Source: Magnetococcales bacterium
GTDB lineage: Bacteria > Pseudomonadota > Magnetococcia > Magnetococcales > JADFYX01
Reading direction: 5' to 3'
DNA length: 49,767 bases
NCBI GenBank assembly: GCA_015231305.1
Contig: JADGBW010000009.1
Location: 1-49,767, forward strand
Position numbers and translations under genes: made by a program. Below are positions 27,601 to 36,444 of the stretch, piece after piece; the first letter of the stretch is position 1, and every line of letters begins with the position of its first letter. The notes beneath the pieces are model-generated. The model saw only the letters and a program-made list of their open reading frames with translations, made no database searches and had not been told where the DNA came from.

Positions 27601-27992
27601 ATGTATAAGGTTAAATCTTAAATAGCAGTGCTATTATTGTAACTAAAGAGGAACTATTATGATAGAGTTTAGCATCAATATTGTCTTAATAAACTTATAG
27701 CATATTTAATGGTTATGTTAGATAACACAATCATAATATTATAAGGTCCCCTCACGTTTTGGTAGCTACCCCAACCCCTTTGATTAGTGCTTAGTCTTAT
27801 ATGTTTTGTTTTTTTTAATATCTCATAATATTTGCAGATAAGAGTGTGTCATCAAGCCAATCGATTGTTCAAAATGCCACAAAATGAGTCAAAAGTTTAT
27901 ATTGCATTGCAACATTTTGTGGCATTCGGTACAATCTTCCTACTGTAAAATTATCTTGGTTTTTCTTCTAAGTGTGTAACTTGAGGGAAAAA
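27601..27992. other. 392-bp gene-free stretch upstream of small ORF
   Basis: AT-rich DNA with multiple stops in all frames. It contains the long inverted repeat at 27863-27936 and presumably the promoter of the CNBD-CBS gene. No other structure was recognised. Confidence 0.5.
27863..27936. promoter_or_regulatory. 24-bp inverted repeat, 26-bp spacer
   Basis: The left arm (27863-27886) and right arm (27913-27936) share GATTGT and then a perfect AATGCCACAAAATG after four unmatched bases. It could be a dimeric operator pair or a cruciform. No T-run follows, so it is not a typical terminator. It lies about 60 bases upstream of the small ORF. Confidence 0.55.
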
Positions 27993-28121
27993 ATGATTAT
28001 TTTGACATTATTGTTGCAGTGCAGCAATATGGCACTGCTTTTGCTTTCTTTAATTACGTGGGAAATACTTTTTACGGTGAGTTTTTGTAAATTAGAGCTA
28101 AAACAGCGTTTAATATTCTAA
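27993..28121 (+). CDS. Possible 42-residue small membrane protein
   Basis: A short frame with a good Shine-Dalgarno (GAGGG, about five bases before the ATG) encodes one hydrophobic helix (MIILTLLLQC...ALLLLSLITWEILF) and a basic tail (KLELKQRLIF). It ends 36 bases before the CNBD-CBS gene and could be co-transcribed or act as a leader peptide. No homologue is recalled. Coding is supported only by the ribosome site and hydrophobic composition. Confidence 0.35.
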   Translation: MIILTLLLQCSNMALLLLSLITWEILFTVSFCKLELKQRLIF

Positions 28122-28157
28122 GCTCTTAAAAAAAGCAAAAAAATGTGAGAAAATAAG

Positions 28158-30035
28158 ATGAATTGTGTCACTATAAAATCCGATGAAGTAAGTGAATGCC
28201 TTCACGATCACCCATATTTTTCAAGATTTCCTATGGAAGTCTTGAAGGCAATCTCTTCAAATGTGGTTCGTATACACCTCGTACCAGACCAAGTTTTTAC
28301 CCCTTCTGAAGATAACGCAAAGTCAATCTACCTTATTCACCATGGCACTATTGTTATACATGGGGCTAAAAATCAGGCGGTTACAAAACTTGGGGCAGGG
28401 GAGCTGTTGGAAATGGGCGCATTTATTGATGAAAAAAGTGGCAAACCTCAGACAGTAATAGCAAAAAGCTTGGATGAGGTTCTTATGTTTCAAATTTTCA
28501 TGGATAACATTGCCAAATATGCCTCTAATGAAGAGTTTGTTAATGCTTTAGATGTGCCAAGCACAGGGGATAGGCTACGTCGTGCATTGGAGAGAAGGCA
28601 GCAAGAAAATACACCCCAATCTGGAAATTTTCTTACTATGCCTGTCAAGAGCCTCATAAAACGAGAACCTATTTCTATGAGTGAAAATGACTCTATACGT
28701 GATGTAGCCAAAGCGATGATGAAAAACAGGGTTAGCTGTATGTTACTAACCAAAAATTCAAAGTTATCTGGTATTGTTACAGATCGTGATTTACGTTGCC
28801 GAGTACTTGGTGGAGGAGTATCTCGCAAACAGCCGGTTTCTAAAATAATGACGGCCTCACCTATGACCATAGATATCAACGCCTACGGGTTTGAAGTTTT
28901 GATGTTAATGTCCCATAACAACATTCATCACGTACCTGTTTTGATGAAAGGCAAACCTGCTGGCGTAATTACTAATACCAATATGCAGCAATGCCAAACA
29001 ACTTCTTCAGTATTTATGGTAGGCGATGCATACAAACGTAAGTCAGTAAGTGGGTTACGTATGATTGCTAAGCGTGTTCCTGAATTGATGAGCGGTTTGG
29101 TGCAAGGTGGAGCTTCTCCTCATGCCACAGGCCAAATGGTAACAACAGTAACAGATGCCATTAATATCCGTATTTTACAGATAGCAGAAAAAAAACTTGG
29201 TCCACCTCCTGTTCCTTATGCATGGATGGTAGCTGGATCTCAAGGTCGACAAGAGCAGACAGCACTATCTGATCAGGATAACTGTTTAGTGTTGGATAAT
29301 GCCTATGACCCAGTTAAACATGGAGACTATTTTAAAGAGTTTTCCCAGTTTGTCTGTTCTGGACTTAATGAGGCCGGTTATGTTTTTTGCCCTGGTGATA
29401 TTATGGCGCAAAACAATAAGTGGCGTAAACCTTTAAAAAAGTGGAAGAAATATTTTAATAAATGGGTAACAGAACCCAAGCCAGATGCATTGATGAATGC
29501 CAGTACATTTTTTGATCTACGTTTTGTACATGGAGAGCAGGGGTTAGCAAAAAGCCTTAATAAGCATGTTCGTAAACTTTGCAGTCAAAATAGTCTATTT
29601 TTAAGTATATTGGCACGTAACTCAATCCAGTTTCACCCACCTCTTAGCATATTTAAAAATCTGGTTCTTATAAAAGGTGGAGAAAACGATAAAACTATAG
29701 ACTTAAAAAGCAAAGGCATTATACCAATTGTAGAGTTGGCAAGGGTCTATGCACTAAATGACGTTTCAGACCCTGTAAATACTCGCGATAGATTAATAGC
29801 TGCTGCTGATGGAAAAGAGATTAGTCGCAGTGATGCACTTGACCTTAAAGATGCCCTCAAGTTCATATCTCTTACTAGGCTGCGTCATCAAGCACGGCAA
29901 GTAGACTCTGGCCAAACCCCTAATAATTTTCTACCAATAAATGAGTTAAGCCTTTTTGAAAGAAACCACCTTAAAGATGCTTTTACTCAAATACAGACCA
30001 TGCAATCTAGCCTTGAGCGCAGATATAACATCTAA
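28158..30035 (+). CDS. CNBD - tandem CBS - DUF294 nucleotidyltransferase-like protein
   Basis: A 625-residue cytoplasmic regulatory protein. Residues about 18-125 resemble a cyclic-nucleotide-binding domain. Its phosphate cassette (GAGELLEMGAFIDEKSGKPQ) lacks the usual Glu/Arg pair, so cAMP binding is doubtful. Two CBS domains follow (about 160-215 and 225-280: MSENDSIRDVAKAMMKNRVS, GIVTDRDLRCRV, HNNIHHVPVL). The DUF294 nucleotidyltransferase-like core (about 300-480) has AGSQGRQEQTALSDQDN, with Asp372 and Asp374 as likely metal ligands. A DUF294_C substrate-binding-like helical domain closes the protein. This layout resembles GlnD-like uridylyltransferase relatives. It neighbours type III glutamine synthetase on the opposite strand, which may hint at a nitrogen or energy link (inference). 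Confidence 0.88.
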   Translation: MNCVTIKSDEVSECLHDHPYFSRFPMEVLKAISSNVVRIHLVPDQVFTPSEDNAKSIYLIHHGTIVIHGAKNQAVTKLGAGELLEMGAFIDEKSGKPQTVIAKSLDEVLMFQIFMDNIAKYASNEEFVNALDVPSTGDRLRRALERRQQENTPQSGNFLTMPVKSLIKREPISMSENDSIRDVAKAMMKNRVSCMLLTKNSKLSGIVTDRDLRCRVLGGGVSRKQPVSKIMTASPMTIDINAYGFEVLMLMSHNNIHHVPVLMKGKPAGVITNTNMQQCQTTSSVFMVGDAYKRKSVSGLRMIAKRVPELMSGLVQGGASPHATGQMVTTVTDAINIRILQIAEKKLGPPPVPYAWMVAGSQGRQEQTALSDQDNCLVLDNAYDPVKHGDYFKEFSQFVCSGLNEAGYVFCPGDIMAQNNKWRKPLKKWKKYFNKWVTEPKPDALMNASTFFDLRFVHGEQGLAKSLNKHVRKLCSQNSLFLSILARNSIQFHPPLSIFKNLVLIKGGENDKTIDLKSKGIIPIVELARVYALNDVSDPVNTRDRLIAAADGKEISRSDALDLKDALKFISLTRLRHQARQVDSGQTPNNFLPINELSLFERNHLKDAFTQIQTMQSSLERRYNI

Positions 30036-30050
30036 CTTAGCTTGTAAAAT

Positions 30051-30098
30051 ATTGTTAAGCTATAGTTTAATATTTATCTACTACTGTAGCTTAACAAT
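30051..30098 (+). terminator. Hairpin after the CNBD-CBS gene
   Basis: ATTGTTAAGCTATAGT (30051-30066) pairs with ACTGTAGCTTAACAAT (30083-30098) with one mismatch around a 16-base loop, starting 15 bases after the stop codon. There is no strong T-run, so the terminator role is likely but not certain. Confidence 0.55.
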
Positions 30099-30179
30099 TC
30101 CATCTATAAAATGTACGTTTTTTTGTTTAGCGGCTCAAATTTAAATGTGTCACATTTAAAATCCTGCCATGTTATTTCT

Positions 30180-30235
30180 GCGAAAGCGGGAAACCCAGGG
30201 TGTTGTATTTTGTTGCCCTAGATTCCCGCCTTTGC
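30180..30235. repeat. REP-like intergenic palindromic repeat, copy 2
   Basis: GCGAAAGCGGGAAACCCAGG at the left end pairs with CCCTAGATTCCCGCCTTTGC at the right end to make a long imperfect stem with a loop of about 16 bases. The GC-rich arms stand out from AT-rich flanks. The pattern (AAAGCGGGAA.. ..TTCCCGCCTTTGC) resembles widespread bacterial palindromic repeats and the copy at 8524-8592. Confidence 0.6.
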
Positions 30236-30384
30236 ATTAATAGAGCTAGTCTAAAATTCTTTCTTTCTTTCTTTTTTAGGCTATATTGCTATGAGTAAAT
30301 ATATGCAGTATTTAACTATCCACCTGTGAAAATAATAACTTATTTGCTGTAAATGTGGGTAGTTAATGAAAATATGTTCTGAGT

Positions 30385-30430
30385 CTTGGAGCTACTATTT
30401 TACTTGTATAGTAAAATAAGCAGCTCCAAG
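30385..30430 (-). terminator. Hairpin downstream of glnN
   Basis: CTTGGAGCT (30385-30393) and ACTATTTTAC pair with GTAAAATAAGC and AGCTCCAAG (to 30430), with a small bulge and a six-base loop. It lies about 18 bases beyond the glutamine synthetase stop on the minus strand. The following T-run is weak, so this may be a terminator or an mRNA-end stabilising stem. Confidence 0.6.
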
Positions 30431-30448
30431 ATAAGTTTGTTAGTTAAA

Positions 30449-32623
30449 CTATTTTATAAAGAGCATTTCATGATATTTAGGAAGAGGCCATAGCTCATCA
30501 GCAATAATTCCTTCCAATGTGTCTGCGTGAGTACGTACATTTAACATCATATTACAGATAGTTTGCGCGCAATAATTCATATGTTCTTCGATGGAGGCAA
30601 AGTCATCTTTTGCTACAGCAGCACTTAGTTCCTTAACAGCTGCCATCATAGCATTAGCTTCGGTAACTGCTGTTTTTACCCCTGAGTTTTCTAAATCTAC
30701 CCCATACTCTTTCAGGCTGGATGATGTAGATGTTATGCCAGAAATATGTTGGATAGCAGCAGGATAAATTTTGGTAGTAGCTATATCAATAACCAGTTTA
30801 GCTTCCACCTCGATAGATTGTACATATTGTTCAGCATATACTTCAAATCGGCTGGCTAATTCTACTTCACTAAGAACACCTGTTTTAGAAAAGAGATCAA
30901 CTACAGATCTTTCTTTATATGCAGGCAATGCATCAGCAGTAGTAGGAATATTTTTTAAGCCACGATCTTTAACTGCCTCTTCGTGCCACTCTTTAGAGTA
31001 TCCGTCACCACCAAAAATAACGTTACCATGAAGCTCTACTAGCTCTTTTAAAACTATAATTACTGCCGTAGTTTTGTCTGTACCATCTTTTAAAGCAACT
31101 TCTAGTTTGTCTGCTATCCATGTTAGTGAATCAGCTAACATAGTGTTCATAGCTACAATAGGGCCAGATACAGATTGTGACGAACCAACAGCGCGGAATT
31201 CAAAACGGTTACCAGTAAAAGCAAATGGAGAAGTTCGGTTTCTGTCTCCTGGATCACGATCAAAATTGAGAATTTGCGAAATGCCAAGGTCCATTACCCC
31301 GCCTTTGGCTTTCTCCAGTAATTTACCTTTTTTAATATCATCAAATACGCTTTCTAATTGTTCACCTAGGTAAACAGAAAGAATAGCAGGGGGAGCTTCG
31401 TTTGCACCAAGGCGATGATCGTTTGCTGAAGATGCAATTGCTGCACGTAACATAGGACCAAAAAGATGAACACCTCGAACTACAGCACCACAAAAGAGTA
31501 GAAAATTGAGGTTTTCGTGAGGTGTTTTTCCTGGGTCTAATAAGTTACCTTGTGTCGAGTTGCCAATTGACCAGTTAACATGCTTACCAGAGCCATTAAC
31601 ACCAGCAAAAGGTTTCTCATGTAAAAGGCAAGTGAAACCATGAGCTTTAGCTGTGCTTTTTAGTAATGTCATCATTAGTTGTTGATGGTCAGCTGCTACA
31701 TTTGCTGCCTCAAAATATGGTGCAATTTCAAACTGTCCTGGTGCTACTTCGTTGTGATGGGTTTTTGCTGGTATGCCAAGCCTGTAAAGTTTGTCTTCAA
31801 AATCCTGCATGAAGACCTGCACTCTCTCAGGTATGGCCGCAAAATAGTGATCATCAAATTGCTGTCCTTTGGCTGAAGGAGCACCAAATAGTGTGCGCCC
31901 AGCAAGTAGTAAGTCGGGACGAGCATTAGCAAAATTTTCATCAATTAAAAAATATTCTTGTTCAGCACCACAGCTGGAACTTAATGGGGCGATATCTTCT
32001 TCTCCCATTAGCGATAAAACACGGTTAGCTGCTTTATCCATTGCCGAATTAGAACGCAACAAGGGAATTTTTTTATCTAGTGCTTCACCAGTCCAAGACA
32101 TGAAAACACTAGGTATCATTAGGGTAGCACCGTTTGGTGTATGCATCACAAAAGCAGGGCTGGTGGGGTCCCAAGCTGTATAACCACGAGCAGCACTTGT
32201 CATGCGCAAACTACCATTGGGAAAGGAAGAACCATCAGGTTCACCTTTAATCAAAAGGCTGCCAGTAAATTCGGTAATGGCTCTGCCATCGGAGTTGGTA
32301 ACAATAAAACCATCATGCTTTTCAGCTGTGATGTTGGTCATGGGATAAAAAAGGTGCGAGAAAAATTTAGCACCTTTACCAATAGCCCACTCTTTCATTG
32401 CTGCTGCAACACTATTTGCTGTTTGTGGGTCTAGAGGTTCACCTGTTTGGACGGTTTTTTTAATAGATTTAAAAGAACTCTTAGATAGAGAATCTTCCAT
32501 TGTGCTTAAATTAAAGACATCAATTGCCCAAATTTTACTCAGAGGGTCTGTTGGTTTGCATATTTTTTGTGCACGATTCATGATGTTATTAATTGCTTGT
32601 ATGCGTGTTTTATTTCCGCTCAT
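30449..32623 (-). CDS. glnN: Glutamine synthetase type III (GlnN)
   Basis: A 724-residue type III glutamine synthetase, which makes glutamine from glutamate and ammonia using ATP. The size is far above type I enzymes (about 470) and matches GSIII. Recognisable segments are SCGAEQEYFLID (metal-site Glu), KTHHNEVAPGQFEIAPYFE, HEKPFAGVNGSGKHVNWSIG, FRAVGSSQSVSGP and GNRFEFRAVG. The start at 32623 (MSGNKTRIQAI) is favoured over an in-frame ATG at 32698. AAAGGTG lies just upstream, and the resulting N-terminus matches the family. The gene is single and divergent from the FHA-cyclase gene. Confidence 0.92.
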   Translation of the reverse strand: MSGNKTRIQAINNIMNRAQKICKPTDPLSKIWAIDVFNLSTMEDSLSKSSFKSIKKTVQTGEPLDPQTANSVAAAMKEWAIGKGAKFFSHLFYPMTNITAEKHDGFIVTNSDGRAITEFTGSLLIKGEPDGSSFPNGSLRMTSAARGYTAWDPTSPAFVMHTPNGATLMIPSVFMSWTGEALDKKIPLLRSNSAMDKAANRVLSLMGEEDIAPLSSSCGAEQEYFLIDENFANARPDLLLAGRTLFGAPSAKGQQFDDHYFAAIPERVQVFMQDFEDKLYRLGIPAKTHHNEVAPGQFEIAPYFEAANVAADHQQLMMTLLKSTAKAHGFTCLLHEKPFAGVNGSGKHVNWSIGNSTQGNLLDPGKTPHENLNFLLFCGAVVRGVHLFGPMLRAAIASSANDHRLGANEAPPAILSVYLGEQLESVFDDIKKGKLLEKAKGGVMDLGISQILNFDRDPGDRNRTSPFAFTGNRFEFRAVGSSQSVSGPIVAMNTMLADSLTWIADKLEVALKDGTDKTTAVIIVLKELVELHGNVIFGGDGYSKEWHEEAVKDRGLKNIPTTADALPAYKERSVVDLFSKTGVLSEVELASRFEVYAEQYVQSIEVEAKLVIDIATTKIYPAAIQHISGITSTSSSLKEYGVDLENSGVKTAVTEANAMMAAVKELSAAVAKDDFASIEEHMNYCAQTICNMMLNVRTHADTLEGIIADELWPLPKYHEMLFIK

Positions 32624-32987
32624 ATTGCACCTTTTGTTATATATCAATAGTTTACCTTCGGTATGTTTTCTTATAGCACCAACATTACTCTGAGACACTA
32701 CCCTACATATTCGGCAATATATGCGCCAGTTTTTTCACGATATTTAATACAGTAGCAACTTGTATAGTTTACTGCATAATATTAGAGTGCCTTAAAAATG
32801 GATTTTTAAGGTAATTTCTGGTATATCTGCTAATTGCTATAGGATACATAGTAAATTTTGATTAAATTATTGAATAGCATAAGCTGAGTTGATCACTTTT
32901 TTAAAATTGTTCCAGAATTAAATACCTACCCAATAATATTTTGGAACATATTATAATTCCTTATGTTTAACATAAAAGGAAGGCAAA
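32624..32987. promoter_or_regulatory. Divergent promoter region with three palindromes
   Basis: Between glnN and the FHA-cyclase gene lie three symmetric sites. CCTTAAAAA/TTTTTAAGG is at 32790-32811. GTTCCAGAAT/ATTTTGGAAC (one mismatch, 19-base spacer) is at 32909-32947. A perfect TTATGTTTAACATAA at 32961-32975 sits directly before the cyclase ribosome site (AAAAGGAAGG). Any of these may be operators; the last could block ribosome or polymerase access. No known regulator box was matched. Confidence 0.5.
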
Positions 32988-34499
32988 ATGACGAAGGGGA
33001 ATAAAGCCAAGGTTGCTGCCCATTGGGACAGTCTCTTTACACGACTAAGAGAGCTTAATGTCGAGACAAAAGAGATATTGCAAAATGCAAAGGACGAGAA
33101 AGATTCTAATATGTCTTTAAAGGCAATTGCTAGGCTTGAAGGGCAGATAGAATTGGAAGGTAAACTTCTTGGTGAGGTTGTGCAGTTACTGTTTACTGAG
33201 GCTCCACCAGCCCCCCAACCAACTAGGGGTTCTTATACTACCCATCACACTCCACAACAACCAATTGAAGAGGATGCTGCCACACCTCCACCTCCACCTC
33301 CAGTTAAAGAAGAGACTACTACAACTCCACCTCCACCGCCAGTTAAAGAGGCAGTAGCTCCTTCCTTAGAATTACCTGAAAAGGAGATTAACCAAGATCA
33401 CCAACTTTATAAAGATGAGGCAGCACCAGCTTTGGAATTCCCTAAAGAAGAAGCTAGCTCTGATCAAGAATTATCAACTGAGGAGACAACTCCAAATCTG
33501 GAATTAACAAAAGAGGAGCCAACTTCAAATTTAGAATTTTCTTTAGATGAAGCTACCCCAGCCACTCAAGATGCAATTAGCCAAAAAGCTCCTTCTTCAC
33601 AATCAAAGCAGGTTAATAGCCAAGCAGCTATAATGTTTGCTGATATTGCTGGCAGCACTAAGCTTTATGAAGCAATTGGAGACGAAAAGGCCCGTGAATT
33701 AACCTCTGCCTGTATTGATCTTCTCAAACAAATTACTGAGGATCATCAAGGTGTGGTTATTAAAACCATAGGTGATGAAGTAATGTGTACCTTCCCAAGT
33801 GCAGATTTAGCAGCTGAGGCATCTATCCGTATGCAAGAGGATGTTGTAGAGCATGAAGAAGTTTGGGGATCTCAATTAAAAATCAGGGTTGGGTTCCATT
33901 TTGGTGATGTTATTGAAGAGAACAACGATGTGTTTGGCGATGCGGTAAACCTTGCTGCTCGTATGGCAGGTCAAGCAAAAGCAGATCAAATTATAACAAC
34001 AGGTGAAACCCTAGATGTTATGAGTGATCATCTTTCAGCTGATAGCCGAGAGTTAATTAGGTCTCATGTAAAAGGAAAGGCAGAAGCTATCCGTATTTGT
34101 GAGTTGACTTGGGGTGAGGAGGAGGAGTTGACTATTATGGGTGGTATGGATGCTGCCCCTGTTGTGGAGCAGAAAAAGAACACTGCTACTGTTAGTCATG
34201 GTGGCAAAGATGTGACAATTGATGAGTTCAATACTGGAGCATCTATGGGACGTGGAAAGAATAATACATTCATGGTTCCTGATAATAAGTCTTCCCGTGA
34301 TCATGCTAAATTTGAGTATCGCCGTGGACGGATATATCTTATAGACCAAAGTGCAAATGGAACATATATTTCACCTGATGGTGGTAAGATGGTGTTTGTC
34401 CATCGTGATGAACATATTTTAGAAGGTACAGGTGTTGTTGGTTTAGGTCATGAGGTAAATTCAGCCCATAAATTGGCTATCCATTATAGTTGTGGTTAA
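32988..34499 (+). CDS. Class III adenylate cyclase with C-terminal FHA domain
   Basis: A 503-residue soluble protein. A helical N-terminus (about 1-70) is followed by a Pro/Glu-rich linker (about 72-205, with PPPPPPVKEE-type repeats). A class III cyclase core spans about 210-375. Metal ligands are Asp219 (MFADIAGSTKLYE) and Asp263 (KTIGDEVMCTF). Lys259 and Asp314 (NDVFGDAVNLAAR) fit adenine selection, so cAMP is the likely product. Asn321 and Arg325 are the transition-state residues. The C-terminal FHA domain (about 395-500) has Gly421-Arg422, Ser435/Ser436, His439 and Asn457-Gly458, the usual phosphothreonine-binding set. A kinase-modified partner could tether or regulate the enzyme, but no Ser/Thr kinase is present in the window. 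Confidence 0.9.
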   Translation: MTKGNKAKVAAHWDSLFTRLRELNVETKEILQNAKDEKDSNMSLKAIARLEGQIELEGKLLGEVVQLLFTEAPPAPQPTRGSYTTHHTPQQPIEEDAATPPPPPPVKEETTTTPPPPPVKEAVAPSLELPEKEINQDHQLYKDEAAPALEFPKEEASSDQELSTEETTPNLELTKEEPTSNLEFSLDEATPATQDAISQKAPSSQSKQVNSQAAIMFADIAGSTKLYEAIGDEKARELTSACIDLLKQITEDHQGVVIKTIGDEVMCTFPSADLAAEASIRMQEDVVEHEEVWGSQLKIRVGFHFGDVIEENNDVFGDAVNLAARMAGQAKADQIITTGETLDVMSDHLSADSRELIRSHVKGKAEAIRICELTWGEEEELTIMGGMDAAPVVEQKKNTATVSHGGKDVTIDEFNTGASMGRGKNNTFMVPDNKSSRDHAKFEYRRGRIYLIDQSANGTYISPDGGKMVFVHRDEHILEGTGVVGLGHEVNSAHKLAIHYSCG

Positions 34500-34540
34500 T
34501 TATTCTATACTTTGTAACAGTAGAAGTCTGAACAATTTCT

Positions 34541-34581
34541 AACCTTACAGCTATTTATAAAAAACTGGTAGTTGTAAGGTT
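34541..34581 (+). terminator. Hairpin after the FHA-cyclase gene
   Basis: AACCTTACAGCTA (34541-34553) pairs with TAGTTGTAAGGTT (34569-34581) with one mismatch, 42 bases after the stop codon, leaving a 15-base loop. The T-run is weak. A second small stem (GGCAA tagcc TTGCC) follows near 34600. The rest of this 282-bp gap leads to the next cyclase. Confidence 0.55.
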
Positions 34582-34781
34582 TAGATCATACTGGCAATAG
34601 CCTTGCCACTTATAAATCAAATATTTACCACAAACTGTTCTGTAATTCACCAACAAGGTTGCTTCTATATTTTATTAATTTAATATAAAAAATAACATGT
34701 TGCATTATAAATGCACGCCCAACAGCTAAAACTAGGTTAAACTACAAAATATTGTACTGATATTTTTGAAGGAGACAACAG

Positions 34782-36257
34782 ATGTCCCATGATCAGTTCT
34801 ACACCAAAATAGAACAGGCTGCCCATCTAGCTGGCGCACCCAATACAATTGGTGAACAACTAGCTCAGGCTCTACTTAATCGTGATCCTGTGCTAAGGGT
34901 TAGACTTAACCCTATGGTTTTAGCTCAGGAGTTGGATGTTAACCCTTTAACTATGCTGGACCTGTTTATTCACGGAACCCGTATTGGCTTATTTGAGTGG
35001 GGTTGGGATTTAATATGTCCACTGTGTGGTTTTACAAGTAGCCCATCTGCTCAATGTATCAATGATACCCAGGGTGAACATTTTCATTGCGCGCTGTGCG
35101 ATATTTCTGCCCCTTCAATAATGGACGACACTGTAGAAGTTAGTTTTTCCACCAACCCTGCTTTGCTTGCCCCGCTTAAAGATCCCCATGCTAATCTAGA
35201 AACCTATCTATCCTATTATGCCTCTCAAGCCTCACCTTTTACCCAAGAAGTTTCTAAAATGTTGGAAAAACAGGGGTTGGCAAGTGCTAGACTAGAGCCT
35301 GGAGAGAGTGCTGTTTTTGTTTTTACCCCTAAACACGATAAACTTTATAGAGTGACATGTCTGGATTTTCATGACTCAATTTCTTTTAAAGGAAATACAG
35401 ATACTGCTGATCCTGGTTTGCTAAATATTGAGCAGAATAGTGATGGTTTTGTCAAAAAAAACCTACCCCAACTTTTGCCTGTCACACCAGTTAATATAAA
35501 GATGGTCAACAAAAGTAAGGCTACCGTGTTTAACCAACTATTTGAAGTACCTAGTTGTCACTCTGATGGCTCCAAAGATATACAAAATGTAGGCAGTCAA
35601 GAACAGATATCCCTTTTTGGGCCACGTGTTACCGGAAAAATATTGTTAAATAATCAAACATTTCGAGACCATTACGGTATTCAAAAATTAGACCCAAACT
35701 TAAGCCTGAAAGTGCGGGATCTGACCATGTTATTTACTGATTTAAAAGGTTCCACAGAGCTTTATGACTTAACAGGAGATATTGAGGCTTACCGCTTGGT
35801 TAGAGATCACTTTCTAGTTCTTAAAGAGGTTGTGCGTCAACATTCCGGTGCTGTGGTTAAAACCATGGGTGATGCCATTATGGCGAGTTTTTCCACTCCT
35901 CAGGATGGTGTACGGGCAGCCTTGGATATGTTAACAGGCCTTATGGCCTATTCAGATACTATTAGACCCCATGAACTAGGTCTTAAAATCGGTCTGCATA
36001 GTGGCCCGGCATTAACTGTAAATGCTGGTGATCAGCTTGATTTTTTTGGTCAAACGGTAAATATTGCTGCCCGTGTACAAGGGCTGGCTCAGGCTGGTGA
36101 AATTTGCCTCTCAGAATCAGTCAATGGTGGGGCAGGGGTTAAGGGTATTTTAAGTGAAAAACATTTTGCCTCAAGTAGGGAAGAGGTAGTTTTAAAAGGA
36201 GTATCTGAGCGCAATATTATTCACCGCTATGTCTGTCGGGCTTCAAATAACAGTTAA
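34782..36257 (+). CDS. Class III adenylate cyclase with DUF5939-type zinc-binding front end
   Basis: A 491-residue soluble cyclase. Residues about 1-290 match the DUF5939 front end found on some bacterial cyclases. They include a zinc-ribbon-like set, Cys79-x2-Cys82 and Cys103-x2-Cys106 (CPLCGFTSS, FHCALCDISAP). The catalytic core spans about 310-485. Metal ligands are Asp320 (LFTDLKGSTELYD) and Asp364 (KTMGDAIMASF). Lys360 and Asp420 (LDFFGQTVNIAAR) are the adenine-selecting pair, and Asn427 and Arg431 the transition-state residues. A good Shine-Dalgarno (GGAG) precedes the ATG. It follows the FHA-cyclase in the same direction after a hairpin, so it is probably a separate transcript. Confidence 0.88.
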   Translation: MSHDQFYTKIEQAAHLAGAPNTIGEQLAQALLNRDPVLRVRLNPMVLAQELDVNPLTMLDLFIHGTRIGLFEWGWDLICPLCGFTSSPSAQCINDTQGEHFHCALCDISAPSIMDDTVEVSFSTNPALLAPLKDPHANLETYLSYYASQASPFTQEVSKMLEKQGLASARLEPGESAVFVFTPKHDKLYRVTCLDFHDSISFKGNTDTADPGLLNIEQNSDGFVKKNLPQLLPVTPVNIKMVNKSKATVFNQLFEVPSCHSDGSKDIQNVGSQEQISLFGPRVTGKILLNNQTFRDHYGIQKLDPNLSLKVRDLTMLFTDLKGSTELYDLTGDIEAYRLVRDHFLVLKEVVRQHSGAVVKTMGDAIMASFSTPQDGVRAALDMLTGLMAYSDTIRPHELGLKIGLHSGPALTVNAGDQLDFFGQTVNIAARVQGLAQAGEICLSESVNGGAGVKGILSEKHFASSREEVVLKGVSERNIIHRYVCRASNNS

Positions 36258-36444
36258 CCTTTGTAGGTAGTTGACTGAATTTAACTGGTACAGTTTTATT
36301 GATTCTCCTAGCTGATAACAAAAAAATATCAATAATAAAAAAAGTTACTTTGATATTATATTGTTTACAATAAAAATGTTACGTAATTCATACATGCTCA
36401 AGTGTCAGTTCTAGGTTCAAGCTATAAGGTTAGGAATATGGAAG

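Larger units (their letters stand above)
30036..30448. other. 413-bp gap between convergent genes
   Basis: This gap holds two hairpins and one REP-like repeat, listed separately, and no gene. The CNBD-CBS gene and glutamine synthetase gene converge here, so the structures fit transcription ends. Confidence 0.6.

Noticed and set aside
34782-36257. Idea that the third cyclase is guanylate-specific because the residue after Gly in FGQTVN differs from GDPVN
   Set aside because: The base-selecting residue is earlier in the motif (Asp420 in LDFFG), and with Lys360 it fits adenine. The Gln is not diagnostic.
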